This document shows positions 41,112 through 54,686 of a DNA stretch of 64,000 bases, piece after piece. Under the pieces are notes generated by a model that was not told the origin of the DNA, searched no databases, and saw only the letters and a program-made list of their open reading frames with translations. Source of the stretch: Rhizobium sp. C4 (GTDB lineage Bacteria > Pseudomonadota > Alphaproteobacteria > Rhizobiales > Rhizobiaceae); NCBI RefSeq assembly GCF_021026315.1, contig NZ_JAJNCX010000001.1, forward strand, positions 186,001-250,000. Direction: 5' to 3'. Position 1 is the stretch's first letter. Each line of letters starts with the position of its first letter. Position numbers and translations under genes: made by a program.

Positions 41112-41254
41112 CTTTACTCTCCGAGTTTGTTCCAGCCTGACATATGGACTGGCGGCGCCCGTTCAAGAGCCCGCCGCCATCCGAGCCATTTATCGTTGCA
41201 AAGCCGGAGCTTGCCAAGCCCCTCGCCAATGTCACCTTGCGGCGACTTTCCAAA

Positions 41255-42700
41255 TCAGGCGTTCAGAACCTTGCCATAGGCGTCAAGCACACTTTCCTTC
41301 ATCGTTTCCGAGATCGTCGGATGCGGGAAGATCGTGTGCATCAGGTCTTCCTCGGTCGTCTCGAGGTTCATGGCGACCACGAAGCCCTGGATGAGTTCAG
41401 TGACTTCCGCACCGACCATGTGCGCGCCGATCAGCTCGCCCGTCTTCTTGTCGAAGATGGTCTTGATCAGGCCCTGGTCTTCGCCGAGCGCCACGGCCTT
41501 GCCGTTGGCGGCGAAGTTGAAGCGGCCGACGCGGATGTCGCGTCCTTCGGCCTTCGCCTTGGCTTCCGTGAGCCCGACAGAGGCTACCTGCGGATTGCAA
41601 TAGGTGCAGCCGGGGATCTTGTTCTTGTCCATCGGGTGAACGTTCGGCACGCCTGCAATCTTCTCGACGCAGATGACCGCTTCGTGCTCGGCCTTGTGGG
41701 CGAGCATCGGCGGGCCTGCAACGTCGCCGATGGCGTAGATTCCAGGCACGTTCGTATTGCCGTAGCCGTCGATGACGATGAAGCCGCGATCAGTCTTCAC
41801 GCCGACGGCCTCAAGGCCGATGCCTTCGATATTGGCCTGAACGCCAACGGCGGAGATCATGCGGTCGGCGGTGATCTTCTCAACCGAGCCGTCCTTCTTC
41901 TCGATCGTGGCGGTGACGGAGTTTGCACCCTTGTCGACCTTGGCGACCTTCGCTTCGAGCATGATCTTCATGCCCTGCTTTTCGAGCTGCTTCTTGGCGA
42001 AGACGGAGATTTCCTCGTCCTCGACCGGCATAACCTGCTTCATGATTTCGACGACGGTCACATCGACGCCCATGGTGCGGTAGAAGCTGGCGAATTCGAT
42101 ACCGATGGCGCCCGAGCCCATGACGAGTAGGGATTTGGGCATTTCTTCCGGCTTCATCGCCTCGAAATAGGTCCAGATCAGCTTGCCATCGGGTTCGATG
42201 CCGGGCAGTGCACGCGGGCGGGCGCCGGTCGCGATGATGATATGCTTGGCGGTATAGGTGCCCTCGCCCAGCGTGTTCTTCGGAACCGGACCCTGCGGCT
42301 GAACCACCGGCTTGGCGCTCTTGCCGACGACGATCTCGCCCGGCTTGGTGATCTTGGCTTCACCCCAGATGATGTCGACCTTGTTCTTCTTGAACAGGAA
42401 GCCGACGCCGTTGTTCATGCGGGCGGCAATGCCGCGCGAGCGGGCAACGATTGCCTTGATGTCCGGCTTCATCGTGCCTTCCAGCACAAGACCGTAATCC
42501 TTGGCATGGCTTGCCGTGTGCATCACATCGGCGGTCCGCAGCAGCGCCTTGGTCGGGATGCAGCCCCAGTTGGAGCAGATGCCGGCCAGATGCTCGCGCT
42601 CGACCACGGCGACCTTCAGCCCCAGCTGGGAAGCCCGGATGGCGGCGATATAGCCGCCGGGGCCGGAGCCGATAACAATGAGATCATAAGCATTCGACAT
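41255..42700 (-). CDS. lpdA: Dihydrolipoamide dehydrogenase (E3)
   Basis: Reoxidises lipoyl groups of the pyruvate dehydrogenase complex. 481 residues from 42700 (MSNAYDLIVIGSGPGGYIAA). The FAD motif GSGPGG is at residues 12-17, the redox disulfide in CSNWGCIPTK near 42-51, the NAD motif MGSGAIGIEFASFY near 188 and the C-terminal catalytic HPHPTISE near 456. The block just before Cys reads AGICSNWGC where GGTCLNVGC or GGTCLNWGC is commoner; both redox cysteines are kept. Confidence 0.96.
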   Translation of the reverse strand: MSNAYDLIVIGSGPGGYIAAIRASQLGLKVAVVEREHLAGICSNWGCIPTKALLRTADVMHTASHAKDYGLVLEGTMKPDIKAIVARSRGIAARMNNGVGFLFKKNKVDIIWGEAKITKPGEIVVGKSAKPVVQPQGPVPKNTLGEGTYTAKHIIIATGARPRALPGIEPDGKLIWTYFEAMKPEEMPKSLLVMGSGAIGIEFASFYRTMGVDVTVVEIMKQVMPVEDEEISVFAKKQLEKQGMKIMLEAKVAKVDKGANSVTATIEKKDGSVEKITADRMISAVGVQANIEGIGLEAVGVKTDRGFIVIDGYGNTNVPGIYAIGDVAGPPMLAHKAEHEAVICVEKIAGVPNVHPMDKNKIPGCTYCNPQVASVGLTEAKAKAEGRDIRVGRFNFAANGKAVALGEDQGLIKTIFDKKTGELIGAHMVGAEVTELIQGFVVAMNLETTEEDLMHTIFPHPTISETMKESVLDAYGKVLNA

Positions 42701-42748
42701 GGGCGTCTCCACTCCTCTTTTTTTCAAGGGAGCGGATGTCCGCCCACC

Positions 42749-43009
42749 TCAGACGATGGGTTCGACCTGTTCGTGGCCCACCAGCATCGCGTAGATTTCA
42801 TCTTTCAGCTGCATGCGCTTCTTGCGCATCTCAGCCACATGGAAGTCATCAGCAGGTTCGATATCGGTCTCGGCGCGATGTATGGCCCGGTTCACCTCGT
42901 GATACTCGTTCGAGATGCGATAGAAGTGGCCGTCAATCTCGCGCAGATGGCGGATCTTGGCGGCATATTCCGGGAATTCCTCGTGCAGTTCGTGCGGTGT
43001 GTTCGACAT
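42749..43009 (-). CDS. DUF465 (YdcH) family protein
   Basis: 86 residues, highly charged and helical, starting MSNTPHELHEEFPEYAAKIR. The DUF465 marks HFYRISNEYHEVNRAIHRAE and MRKKRMQLKDEIYAML are present. Function unknown. Confidence 0.85.
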   Translation of the reverse strand: MSNTPHELHEEFPEYAAKIRHLREIDGHFYRISNEYHEVNRAIHRAETDIEPADDFHVAEMRKKRMQLKDEIYAMLVGHEQVEPIV

Positions 43010-43093
43010 GTCCGATCCCCTTCAGAAACGTTTGACACTGTCAGGCTACCCGCAACGCCGATCTCTTCCTTGACCCTGATCAACTCCCCTCAT

Positions 43094-43732
43094 TCACATC
43101 CCGAGCTGCATGCGGACGATGGGCTCCAATGCCCGTCCGATGGCCCGTGTATTCTCGGCATCCAGATGGACGCCATCGACCGGCGTCGCGACGGCAACCG
43201 AGGCCGAATCGAAAAAGCCGCAGCCCATTTCGTCTGCCATGTCGCGATAGAAGGTCGCGAGCATCTTCGACTGTTCCACTGCGCCCGCGAAGGCGGCCGC
43301 ATAGTCAGAGTTCGCCGTCTCGCGCACATGCGGCGGCGAGACGATCAGGATTTCCGGCGTCTCGTATTCAAACGGCCAGGCGTGATAGCGAATGAGCTGG
43401 ACGAGACGGGCCACACCCTTGGCTGCGCCATGGGCGGTGCCAACGACGGAAGGCTTCAAGTCGTTCGTGCCGAGCATCAGGATCACAAGATCGATCGGCG
43501 CATGCGTATGAAGCAGCGTCGGCAGGATGCGCGCGCCATTGCGGTCGCAATCGGCCAACTGATCTTCATAGGCCGTCGTGCGACCACCCAACCCTTCCGG
43601 GATCACGCGGACGCCATGGCCGAGAGCCTTTTGCAGGACCGAGGGCCAACGGTCCTCATGGGCATGACGGCCCAGTCGTTCCGCATCATGACCCCAGGTC
43701 AGGCTGTCTCCATAGGCGAGGATGGTTTTCAT
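43094..43732 (-). CDS. SGNH/GDSL hydrolase (arylesterase-like)
   Basis: 212 residues. Block I is ILAYGDSLTWG (serine near residue 9), the oxyanion block III is MLGTNDLKP, and the C-terminal block V is DGVHLDAENTRAIG with the Asp/His pair. No signal peptide. Substrate unknown; this gene sits in the pdh-lpd cluster of many rhizobia. Confidence 0.88.
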   Translation of the reverse strand: MKTILAYGDSLTWGHDAERLGRHAHEDRWPSVLQKALGHGVRVIPEGLGGRTTAYEDQLADCDRNGARILPTLLHTHAPIDLVILMLGTNDLKPSVVGTAHGAAKGVARLVQLIRYHAWPFEYETPEILIVSPPHVRETANSDYAAAFAGAVEQSKMLATFYRDMADEMGCGFFDSASVAVATPVDGVHLDAENTRAIGRALEPIVRMQLGM

Positions 43733-43739
43733 GTGCTGA

Positions 43740-43994
43740 TCACTTCGCCTTCATGATATCGTCGAACTTGCGCTCCAGAGCGGCAAGCCGCTCCTCAAAG
43801 TCGCCGATGACAAATTTGGACATCAGACTGTCAGCTGAAAGAGCATTGCGAAAATTCTTCTGCCCCTCATCCAGCTTGTCGAGACGCTTCCGGACATCCA
43901 CAAACTCGTTGCGGACCTCCTCAAATCCCTCCCGCGTCTCCTTGCGCATTTCGCGCAGCATCGGCAGGATCATGTCACCGGGTTCCTTCGTCAT
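43740..43994 (-). CDS. Short coiled-coil protein, unknown function
   Basis: 84 residues, very charged, with heptad-like spacing in MLREMRKETREGFEEVRNEF and FEERLAALERKFDD. The ATG at 43994 is chosen (GAGG nine bases upstream); a GTG at 44000 is possible. It resembles phage and plasmid coiled-coil fragments but no family is certain. The inverted repeat just upstream may control it. Confidence 0.55.
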   Translation of the reverse strand: MTKEPGDMILPMLREMRKETREGFEEVRNEFVDVRKRLDKLDEGQKNFRNALSADSLMSKFVIGDFEERLAALERKFDDIMKAK

Positions 43995-44017
43995 CGCCAC
44001 TCACCTCGTCCTTGCGT

Positions 44018-44046
44018 TGTTGGCCCCTCTATAAATGGGGCCAACA
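44018..44046. repeat. Inverted repeat around an AT-rich centre, upstream of the coiled-coil gene
   Basis: TGTTGGCCCC (44018-44027) and GGGGCCAACA (44037-44046) form 10 perfect pairs around TCTATAAAT. The centre resembles a -10 element in either direction, so it could be an operator; it could also be a hairpin ending pdhC, but there is no T-tract. Confidence 0.6.
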
Positions 44047-44087
44047 CAATGCAAAGTCACGTCTGCGTTTCGGCAGGTTCGCGCTGA

Positions 44088-45446
44088 TCAAACCAGCATC
44101 GACATCGGGTTTTCGATGTAGGCCTTGAAGGCTCCGAGCAGTTCGGCACCCAGCGCACCATCGACGCAGCGATGGTCGGTGGAGAGCGTCACCGTCATGA
44201 CCTGAGCGATGACCATTTCGCCGTTCTTGACGACGACGCGCTGTTCGCCTGCGCCGACTGCGAGGATGGTCGCATGCGGCGGGTTGACGACGGCTGCGAA
44301 GTGCTTGACGCCCATCATGCCCATGTTGGACACGGCGGTCGTGCCGCCCTGATATTCCTCGGGCTTCAGCTTCCGTTCCTTGGCGCGCTTGCCATAGTCC
44401 TTCATCTCGTTGGAGATGGTGGACAGGCTCTTCTCTTCGGCGCGACGGATGATCGGCGTGATCAGGCCACCGGGGATCGAGACGGCAACGCCGACATCGG
44501 CGTGCTTGTGCTTGACCATGTTGGTATCGGTCCAGGACACGTTGGCGTCCGGAACGTCGCGCAGCGCCAGAGCCAGCGCCTTGATGATCATGTCGTTGAC
44601 CGAGAGCTTGTAGGCTGCGCGGTCATCCTTGCGGGGGGCCGCATGGTTGAGCTGGGCGCGCAGTTCGAGAAGCGCGTCGAGTTCGCAATCGACCGTCACA
44701 TAGAAATGCGGGATCGTCTGCTTGGATTCGACGAGGCGCTTGGCAATCGTCTTGCGCATGCCGTCATGCGGCACGAGCTCGTAGGAGCCCGGCTCGAACA
44801 GCTTGAGAACGGCCTCTTCCGAAGCCTGCTTGGCGAGCGGCGCGGCGGATGCTGCAGCAGCGGGTGCGGCGGCCGGAGCAGCAGCGGCGGCAGGTGCGGC
44901 CTTGCCGGTGCCGGACGAAACAGCCTTCTCGACGTCAGACTTGACGACGCGGCCATGTGGGCCGGTACCGGAAATGGCAGCGATGTCGAGACCGGCTTCC
45001 TTCGCCAGGCGGCGTGCCAGCGGCGAGGAGAACGGCCGGTTGCCGGCAGGTGCAGCCGAAGAGACGGCGGCGGCAGGAGCTGCGGCGGGCGCAGCAGCAG
45101 CCGGAGCCGGTGCGGCGGCAGGTGCAGCAGCGGCGGGCGCCGTTTCAGCCTTCGGTGCCGGGGCAGCGGATGCACCACCGGCAGCAGCGGCCTTCACGTC
45201 TTCGCCTTCAGCGGCCAGGATGGCGATCAGGCTGTTGACCTTGACGCCTTCCGTGCCGGCGGGAACGACGATCTTGGCGATCGTGCCTTCATCGACGGCT
45301 TCGACTTCCATCGTCGCCTTGTCGGTTTCGATTTCGGCGATGACATCGCCGGACTTGATCGTGTCGCCTTCCTTGACCAGCCACTTGGAGAGGTTGCCCT
45401 CTTCCATGGTCGGCGAAAGGGCCGGCATCGTGATATTGATCGGCAT
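44088..45446 (-). CDS. pdhC: Pyruvate dehydrogenase E2, dihydrolipoamide acetyltransferase
   Basis: Core enzyme of the complex. 452 residues: lipoyl domain (about 1-80, lysine in [15 protein letters not shown]), an Ala/Pro-rich linker, the E1/E3-binding domain ([20 protein letters not shown], about 140-175), a second linker and the catalytic domain with [14 protein letters not shown] near residue 420. The Ala/Pro linkers are the flexible swinging arms. Third in pdhA-pdhB-pdhC. Confidence 0.97.
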   Translation of the reverse strand: MPINITMPALSPTMEEGNLSKWLVKEGDTIKSGDVIAEIETDKATMEVEAVDEGTIAKIVVPAGTEGVKVNSLIAILAAEGEDVKAAAAGGASAAPAPKAETAPAAAAPAAAPAPAAAAPAAAPAAAVSSAAPAGNRPFSSPLARRLAKEAGLDIAAISGTGPHGRVVKSDVEKAVSSGTGKAAPAAAAAPAAAPAAAASAAPLAKQASEEAVLKLFEPGSYELVPHDGMRKTIAKRLVESKQTIPHFYVTVDCELDALLELRAQLNHAAPRKDDRAAYKLSVNDMIIKALALALRDVPDANVSWTDTNMVKHKHADVGVAVSIPGGLITPIIRRAEEKSLSTISNEMKDYGKRAKERKLKPEEYQGGTTAVSNMGMMGVKHFAAVVNPPHATILAVGAGEQRVVVKNGEMVIAQVMTVTLSTDHRCVDGALGAELLGAFKAYIENPMSMLV

Positions 45447-45461
45447 GTCCTCGCCCTCCCC

Positions 45462-46847
<1,386 letters not shown>

Positions 46848-46963
46848 GGTCCTCACCCAATTCGTTTCAGGCGCTCGGCCTTAAAATTCTTGATCAGCGC
46901 CAGCATATCGCGGCGCGCGGCATGCGAAAGCTCCGCCTTCACTCCCGAAGGCGGAGCCCGCTG

Positions 46964-47995
46964 TCAAAGCAGGATATCGGTATAGAGTTCCGATACGGCC
47001 GGCTCGGGATTTGCCTGGGCGAAATCGGCAGCATCGGCGACGATCTCGCGGACTTCCTTGTCGATGTCCTTGAGCGAATCTTCCGTGGCCCAGCCCTTCT
47101 CGATCAGGCGCGCCTTGACCTGTTCGATCGGGTCATGCTCGGAGCGCATCTTCTGCACTTCGTCCTTCGAACGATACTTGGCCGGGTCAGACATGGAGTG
47201 ACCACGGTAACGATAGGTCTGCATTTCCAGGATGATCGGGCCGTTGCCGGAGCGGCAATGCTCGACAGCGTAATCCGCTGCGGCCTTGACGGCGCGAACA
47301 TCCATGCCGTCGACCTTGAGGCCCGGGATGCCGATGGAGGCACCACGCTGGGAGAAGTCCGTCTGCGAGGAGGCACGCGATACGGCAGTACCCATGGCGT
47401 AGCGGTTGTTCTCGATGATGTAGATCACCGGGAGCTTCCAGAGAGCGGCCATGTTGAAGCTCTCATAAACCTGACCCTGGTTGGCAGCGCCGTCGCCGAA
47501 ATAGGCGAGCGAGACGTTGTCATTGCCACGGTAGTGGTTGGCAAAGCCGAGGCCGGTGCCGAGCGATACCTGTGCGCCGACGATGCCGTGACCGCCGTAG
47601 AAGTTCTTTTCCTTGGAGAACATGTGCATCGAGCCGCCCTTCCCCTTGGAAAGACCGCCTTCGCGACCGGTCAGCTCGGCCATGACGCCACGGGCGCTCA
47701 TGCCGCAGGCCAGCATGTGGCCGTGATCACGATAGCCGGTGATGACCTGATCGCCTTCCTTCAGCGCCATCTGCATGCCGACAACGACAGCTTCCTGGCC
47801 GATATAGAGGTGACAGAACCCGCCGATGAAGCCCATGCCATAAAGCTGGCCGGCCTTTTCTTCGAAGCGGCGAATGAGCAGCATCTCGCGGTAGGCGGCG
47901 AGTTCCTGTTCCTTGTTGAATTCGGAAATCTTTTCCGCAGCGTCGGCTTTGGCGGACTTGCGGGCAGCAGCAGACGCGGGTTTACGCGGAGCCAT
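46964..47995 (-). CDS. pdhA: Pyruvate dehydrogenase E1 alpha
   Basis: Thiamine-diphosphate-dependent decarboxylase subunit. 343 residues from 47995 (MAPRKPASAAARKSAKADAA). The cofactor motif GDGAANQGQVYESFN...ENN lies around residues 168-200, and the loop YRYRGHSMSDPAKYRSKDE holds the active-site residues. An upstream hydrophobic open frame is non-coding leader. Confidence 0.97.
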   Translation of the reverse strand: MAPRKPASAAARKSAKADAAEKISEFNKEQELAAYREMLLIRRFEEKAGQLYGMGFIGGFCHLYIGQEAVVVGMQMALKEGDQVITGYRDHGHMLACGMSARGVMAELTGREGGLSKGKGGSMHMFSKEKNFYGGHGIVGAQVSLGTGLGFANHYRGNDNVSLAYFGDGAANQGQVYESFNMAALWKLPVIYIIENNRYAMGTAVSRASSQTDFSQRGASIGIPGLKVDGMDVRAVKAAADYAVEHCRSGNGPIILEMQTYRYRGHSMSDPAKYRSKDEVQKMRSEHDPIEQVKARLIEKGWATEDSLKDIDKEVREIVADAADFAQANPEPAVSELYTDILL

Positions 47996-48153
47996 GCAGT
48001 AACCTCCCCAGGCTTGATGTTTTTCCTTGGCCACCACCATAGGCAAAGTCAGGAAAAACAGCAATGCCCTAAACGCATAGCTAGCATCTATTGGAAGTAT
48101 TTGAAATATAACGCAAAAATCAAATTAATCCGATTTCGGTTATATTGCCGAAA

Positions 48154-48462
48154 TCAGTGAAAGATAACGATCTCATCGGGGCGGGACATATTGAGCTGCG
48201 CACGCGCCTCCTCGTCCAGCATATCCTTCTGTATCGAGCCGTCGCTGAGCGCCGAAACCTGCCGCTCCAGCGCCTTGCGCTTCACCTGCAGGGTCGCAAG
48301 CTTCTGCTGCCTCTCGGCTTTTTGCTGGAGGAACTTCTCGGTCGCCTTCAGTCCAAACTCGCCATGGACGGAATGATAGCCGAAATAGGCCAGGAATGCA
48401 GCCGTAATCGCCGGCAAGACGAAACGGCCGAACCGCCGCTTCCTGTACTGCTTGGTCAACAT
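48154..48462 (-). CDS. ftsB: FtsB/DivIC-like septum formation protein
   Basis: 102 residues from 48462 (MLTKQYRKRRFGRFVLPAIT). A basic N-terminus, one membrane segment (about 12-32), and a periplasmic coiled coil (TEKFLQQKAERQQKLATLQV onward) match the FtsB/DivIC family of the divisome. The C-terminus ALNMSRPDEIVIF-type block (LNMSRPDEIVIFH) is conserved in rhizobia. It lies between eno and pdhA, as is common in the order. Confidence 0.88.
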   Translation of the reverse strand: MLTKQYRKRRFGRFVLPAITAAFLAYFGYHSVHGEFGLKATEKFLQQKAERQQKLATLQVKRKALERQVSALSDGSIQKDMLDEEARAQLNMSRPDEIVIFH

Positions 48463-48547
48463 CGAATTACCCGTGACGCGATACTCTTTGAGAGACACAT
48501 TAGAACGCAGAGATTAACGCTCTGTTGACCACGCCAGAGCGGAAACG

Positions 48548-48577
48548 AAAAAGGCTGCAGCAGGGATGCCGCAGCCT
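48548..48577 (-). terminator. Rho-independent terminator of eno
   Basis: On the minus strand AGGCTGC (48577-48571) pairs with GCAGCCT (48558-48552) and is followed by TTTTCG. It lies 43 bases after the eno stop. Confidence 0.7.
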
Positions 48578-48619
48578 CTTCATGTATCGTTATGGAGGGC
48601 CATACGGCCCTCAGGCAGC

Positions 48620-50195
<1,576 letters not shown>

Positions 50196-50252
50196 GGGCC
50201 TCAGAACCCCGCTCTCAGCAAATCGAAAGGCTCCGCAACATGTCCCGAAACG

Positions 50253-50284
50253 GCAAAGGGGCCGACGTTGCCGCCGGCCCCTTC
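50253..50284 (-). terminator. Terminator of the nlpD-like gene
   Basis: On the minus strand AAGGGGCCGGCG pairs with CGTCGGCCCCTT across a short loop with one bulge, followed by TTTGCC. It lies 42 bases after the stop. Confidence 0.6.
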
Positions 50285-50325
50285 ACGCAGTCCCCGATAC
50301 GCAATACTCTGCGGGGAAAGTCGGA

Positions 50326-51741
50326 CTATTCCAGGAAGGACATCGGGTTGATCGGAGCCGAGTTCTTGCGGACTTCGAAGTGCAGCTTCGGCCGCGAGGC
50401 GTTGCCGGACATCCCTGAGTCGGCGACCACCTGACCGCGATTGACCTTGTCACCGCGATTGACGTCGATGCTCTTGAGATGGGCGTAGACCGTGACCTTG
50501 CCGTCGGAGTGGCGGATCAGAACCGTATTGCCGAGCTTTTCAAGACCATTGCCGGCATAGATGACAACGCCATTTTCAGCAGCCTTGACCGGGGTGCCTT
50601 CCGGCACGGAGATGTCGATACCGTCGTTGCGCTGGCCTTCGACATTGGCGCCATAGGCGGCAATGACTGCGCCGGTTGCCGGCCAGCGATACTTGCCGAT
50701 GCCGGTTTCAGCGGGTGCCGTGGAGGCAACCTGGTTGCCTGTAGCCGAAGAAACACTGTCCTTCGATTCGGCAGGCGCCGCGGCGGCAGCAGCAGCCGGC
50801 TGCGTTGCCTTCGGCTTCAGCGGCGCGTCGGGCTTCTGCGAGACGGAGGCCGTCGTCATGTCGTCGGCGGTGACTTTTTCGGTCGCGGGCTTTTCGGCGA
50901 CCTTCTGGGCAGAAGCCGGGATCTTGAGTTCCTGGCCGGCGCGGACGGCGTTGCTCGTCAGGCCATTGGCGGCGCGCAGCGCTTCCACGGTGACGCCATT
51001 CTTCTTGGCGATGGCAATCAGGCTCTCGCCCGAGGCAACCTTATGCGTTGCACCCTTGGCGCCATCCTTGGCCTCTGCGGTCGCAACCTTCTTCTTCTCG
51101 GCCTGAGGCGCAGACGGCAGAACGGCTTCCTGATGGGGGCCCTTGGTGGGAACAGGGATCTTCGTCGGGGCCTGCGCCACCTTTGCCTGCCCTGCAGACT
51201 GCGGCTCGATTGCCGCGACCTGCTTCGACGGCGCGGCAGGCTGAGACGCCGGCGTCGTACCCGTCGAGATCGGATCGGGCCCCTTGATCATGCGAATATT
51301 GCTGCTGCTCTTGGCAGGCACAGTCGTGTTGGCAGCCTGACGAACCGGCGCAGAGGCGGCAGGCGCAGCCGGCGGCAGAGGCGCACCGAGAGCCGCGGAT
51401 TGAACGGGCGAGCTCGATACGACACGGGCATTCGACGAAACCGGCAGCGGCGAGCCGTACTGCGCGTTCTGGGCCGGAGGAAGCGGCTGGCTCATCGGAT
51501 CGGAAAGATCCGAGCGCGGCGGCAGGTTGCCGGCAGAGGCCACATCGGCGCTCGGGGTCGGAACCCGACCGTTGCCACCAGAGCCCTGGATCGACCCGGT
51601 GCTCATGTTGTCGGCAGAATGATAGAAACTGTCAAAGCGGGTCGCATCGGAACTGCAACCGGCCGCAGTGCCGGCCAACAAAGCAATCGCAATGAACCGA
51701 ACTGCCGGATTTTTGTACGCTGACGCAATTCTGTTACGCAT
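50326..51741 (-). CDS. LysM/M23 envelope lipoprotein, NlpD-like, probably non-catalytic
   Basis: 471 residues from 51741. A lipoprotein-type signal ends at LLAGTAAGCSS (cysteine near residue 29). A long Pro/Ala/Ser-rich region follows, then a LysM domain (THKVASGESLIAIAKKNGVT, about 235-280) and a C-terminal M23/LytM domain (about 365-471). The first zinc-binding motif, usually HxGxD, reads NDGID, lacking the histidine; the later YAHLK and LHFEVR remain. This suggests an amidase activator like NlpD/EnvC rather than a working peptidase. Next to pcm and surE, as in many proteobacteria. Confidence 0.87.
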   Translation of the reverse strand: MRNRIASAYKNPAVRFIAIALLAGTAAGCSSDATRFDSFYHSADNMSTGSIQGSGGNGRVPTPSADVASAGNLPPRSDLSDPMSQPLPPAQNAQYGSPLPVSSNARVVSSSPVQSAALGAPLPPAAPAASAPVRQAANTTVPAKSSSNIRMIKGPDPISTGTTPASQPAAPSKQVAAIEPQSAGQAKVAQAPTKIPVPTKGPHQEAVLPSAPQAEKKKVATAEAKDGAKGATHKVASGESLIAIAKKNGVTVEALRAANGLTSNAVRAGQELKIPASAQKVAEKPATEKVTADDMTTASVSQKPDAPLKPKATQPAAAAAAAPAESKDSVSSATGNQVASTAPAETGIGKYRWPATGAVIAAYGANVEGQRNDGIDISVPEGTPVKAAENGVVIYAGNGLEKLGNTVLIRHSDGKVTVYAHLKSIDVNRGDKVNRGQVVADSGMSGNASRPKLHFEVRKNSAPINPMSFLE

Positions 51742-51886
51742 TACTGGCCCCGTCTCTACAAGAAACTCTCGTGAAGCCATTAAAGCGCGTTAGGGTTACC
51801 GCAGGGTTAAGGCGGCGTATCAGGAGGTCACTATTTTTCGTGATTTGCCAATCCTGCCGGCTGGTTGCCCTGCCCGGACAGGCGCT

Positions 51887-52540
51887 TCAGAGAGCGCTCG
51901 CCATATGCGGTTCCAGCGGCAGATAAGGCACTTCAAAGAGTTCCGTCCGCTCGAAGCGGACACCCACCTTGGTGAAGCGGATCATCACGCAGCGGCCATC
52001 TTCGAGAATCATCGGCGCCAGCATTTCGCCACCCGGAACGACCTGCTCGGCGAAGATTCGCGGCATTGTCGTGAAGGCTGCGGTGACGAGAATGCGGTCG
52101 AACGTGCCCTCGCCCGGCAGCCCGTTCATGCCGTCGGCCTGACGGGAAAAGATGTTGCCGCCGCCGATCTTGCCGAAGCGGCCATGGGCGTTTTCGACCA
52201 GCGTCCGGTAACGATCGACCGTCAGGACGCGCTGGCACAGCTTGCCCATGAGGCTTGCGGTGTAGCCGCTACCCGTGCCGATTTCGAGAACGCGATGATC
52301 GGGATGCAGGTTCAGGAAATGCACCACCTTGGCAGCGAGATCGACGCCTTCTGCAAAGGCACCGCATTCGATCGGGATCGAGTGCCGCGACCAGGCCTCG
52401 CGGGCAAAGGTCGGCGGCACGAAGAGGCCGCGCGGGACCTGCTCGATCGCATTGAAGAGGCTGGCATTGGAAATGCCATCCGACCGCAGCCGCATGACCA
52501 GCGCTGCAAACTCTTCCCTATCGCCAAGTCCGGGTTCCAA
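51887..52540 (-). CDS. pcm: Protein-L-isoaspartate O-methyltransferase
   Basis: Repairs isoaspartyl residues using S-adenosylmethionine. 217 residues. Motif I VLEIGTGSGYTASLMG lies near residue 80, and PTFAREAWSRHSIPIECGAF corresponds to the substrate loop. It begins four bases after the surE stop; the surE-pcm-nlpD order is widespread. Confidence 0.95.
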   Translation of the reverse strand: MEPGLGDREEFAALVMRLRSDGISNASLFNAIEQVPRGLFVPPTFAREAWSRHSIPIECGAFAEGVDLAAKVVHFLNLHPDHRVLEIGTGSGYTASLMGKLCQRVLTVDRYRTLVENAHGRFGKIGGGNIFSRQADGMNGLPGEGTFDRILVTAAFTTMPRIFAEQVVPGGEMLAPMILEDGRCVMIRFTKVGVRFERTELFEVPYLPLEPHMASAL

Positions 52541-52544
52541 AGAG

Positions 52545-53306
52545 CTACTCCAGAGAAAGCGCGGTCTTCAGCGCATTCTGCGCTGCATAATCGGTCAGGT
52601 CCAGCATCAGCGGCGTCACCGAAATGCGGCCCTCGGCGAGTGCATTCACATCCGTCCCCGTCTTCAGGTCGGATTTCCGGCCGTCGAACTTCAGCCAGTA
52701 ATAGGGGAAGCCGCGGCCGTCGCGACGCTGTTCGGCCAGGAGGCCGAAGGTGAGCTTGCCCTGATTCGTCACCTCGATGCCCTTGACCTCTTCCGGCCGG
52801 CAATTCGGGAAATTGACGTTCAGGAAGCTGAAAGCCGGCAGTTCGACGCCGATCAGCTTGTCGAGAAGTGCGGGCGCATGCGTCTCCGCAACGTCCCACG
52901 GAACCTTCCGCTCGCCGTCGAAGATGTAGGCCTGAGACAGCGCGATCGAACGCACGCCCTGCAGCGCGCCTTCCATGGCACCGGCAACGGTGCCGGAATA
53001 GGTCACGTCATCGGCCATGTTGGCCCCGGAGTTGACGCCGGACAGGACGAGATCCGGCTTGCCCTCCATCACTTCCTGAATACCCATGATGACACAATCA
53101 GTCGGCGTGCCGCGCAAGGCGAAGCGCTGGTCGGACACCTTGCGCAGGCGCAGCGGGTCGTTCAGCGTCAGCGAATGCGCAAGCCCGCTCTGGTCGGTTT
53201 CCGGCGCAACGATCCAGACGTCGTCCGTCAGTGTGCGGGCAATGCGCTCCAGGGCGGCGAGCCCCGGAGCGTGAATGCCGTCATCATTGGTGAGCAGGAT
53301 GCGCAT
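52545..53306 (-). CDS. surE: 5'/3'-nucleotidase SurE
   Basis: Stationary-phase survival phosphatase acting on nucleoside monophosphates. 253 residues from 53306 ([20 protein letters not shown]). The metal-binding NDD and the loop [20 protein letters not shown] are intact. Four bases after the serS stop. Confidence 0.96.
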   Translation of the reverse strand: MRILLTNDDGIHAPGLAALERIARTLTDDVWIVAPETDQSGLAHSLTLNDPLRLRKVSDQRFALRGTPTDCVIMGIQEVMEGKPDLVLSGVNSGANMADDVTYSGTVAGAMEGALQGVRSIALSQAYIFDGERKVPWDVAETHAPALLDKLIGVELPAFSFLNVNFPNCRPEEVKGIEVTNQGKLTFGLLAEQRRDGRGFPYYWLKFDGRKSDLKTGTDVNALAEGRISVTPLMLDLTDYAAQNALKTALSLE

Positions 53307-53310
53307 CGGG

Positions 53311-54594
<1,284 letters not shown>

Positions 54595-54647
54595 TGAACT
54601 TCAGCCTTCGAAGACGGGTCAGTTCCGAAGGGTGGCAGCTTCGTCTT

Positions 54648-54680
54648 CAAAAAGCCCCGCCCCGAGTCATTGGGCAGGGC
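54648..54680 (-). terminator. Rho-independent terminator of tatABC
   Basis: On the minus strand GCCCTGCCC (54680-54672) pairs with GGGCGGGGC (54662-54654), then TTTTT (54653-54649). It lies just after the tatC stop and before serS. Confidence 0.75.
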
Positions 54681-54686
54681 CGGTCG

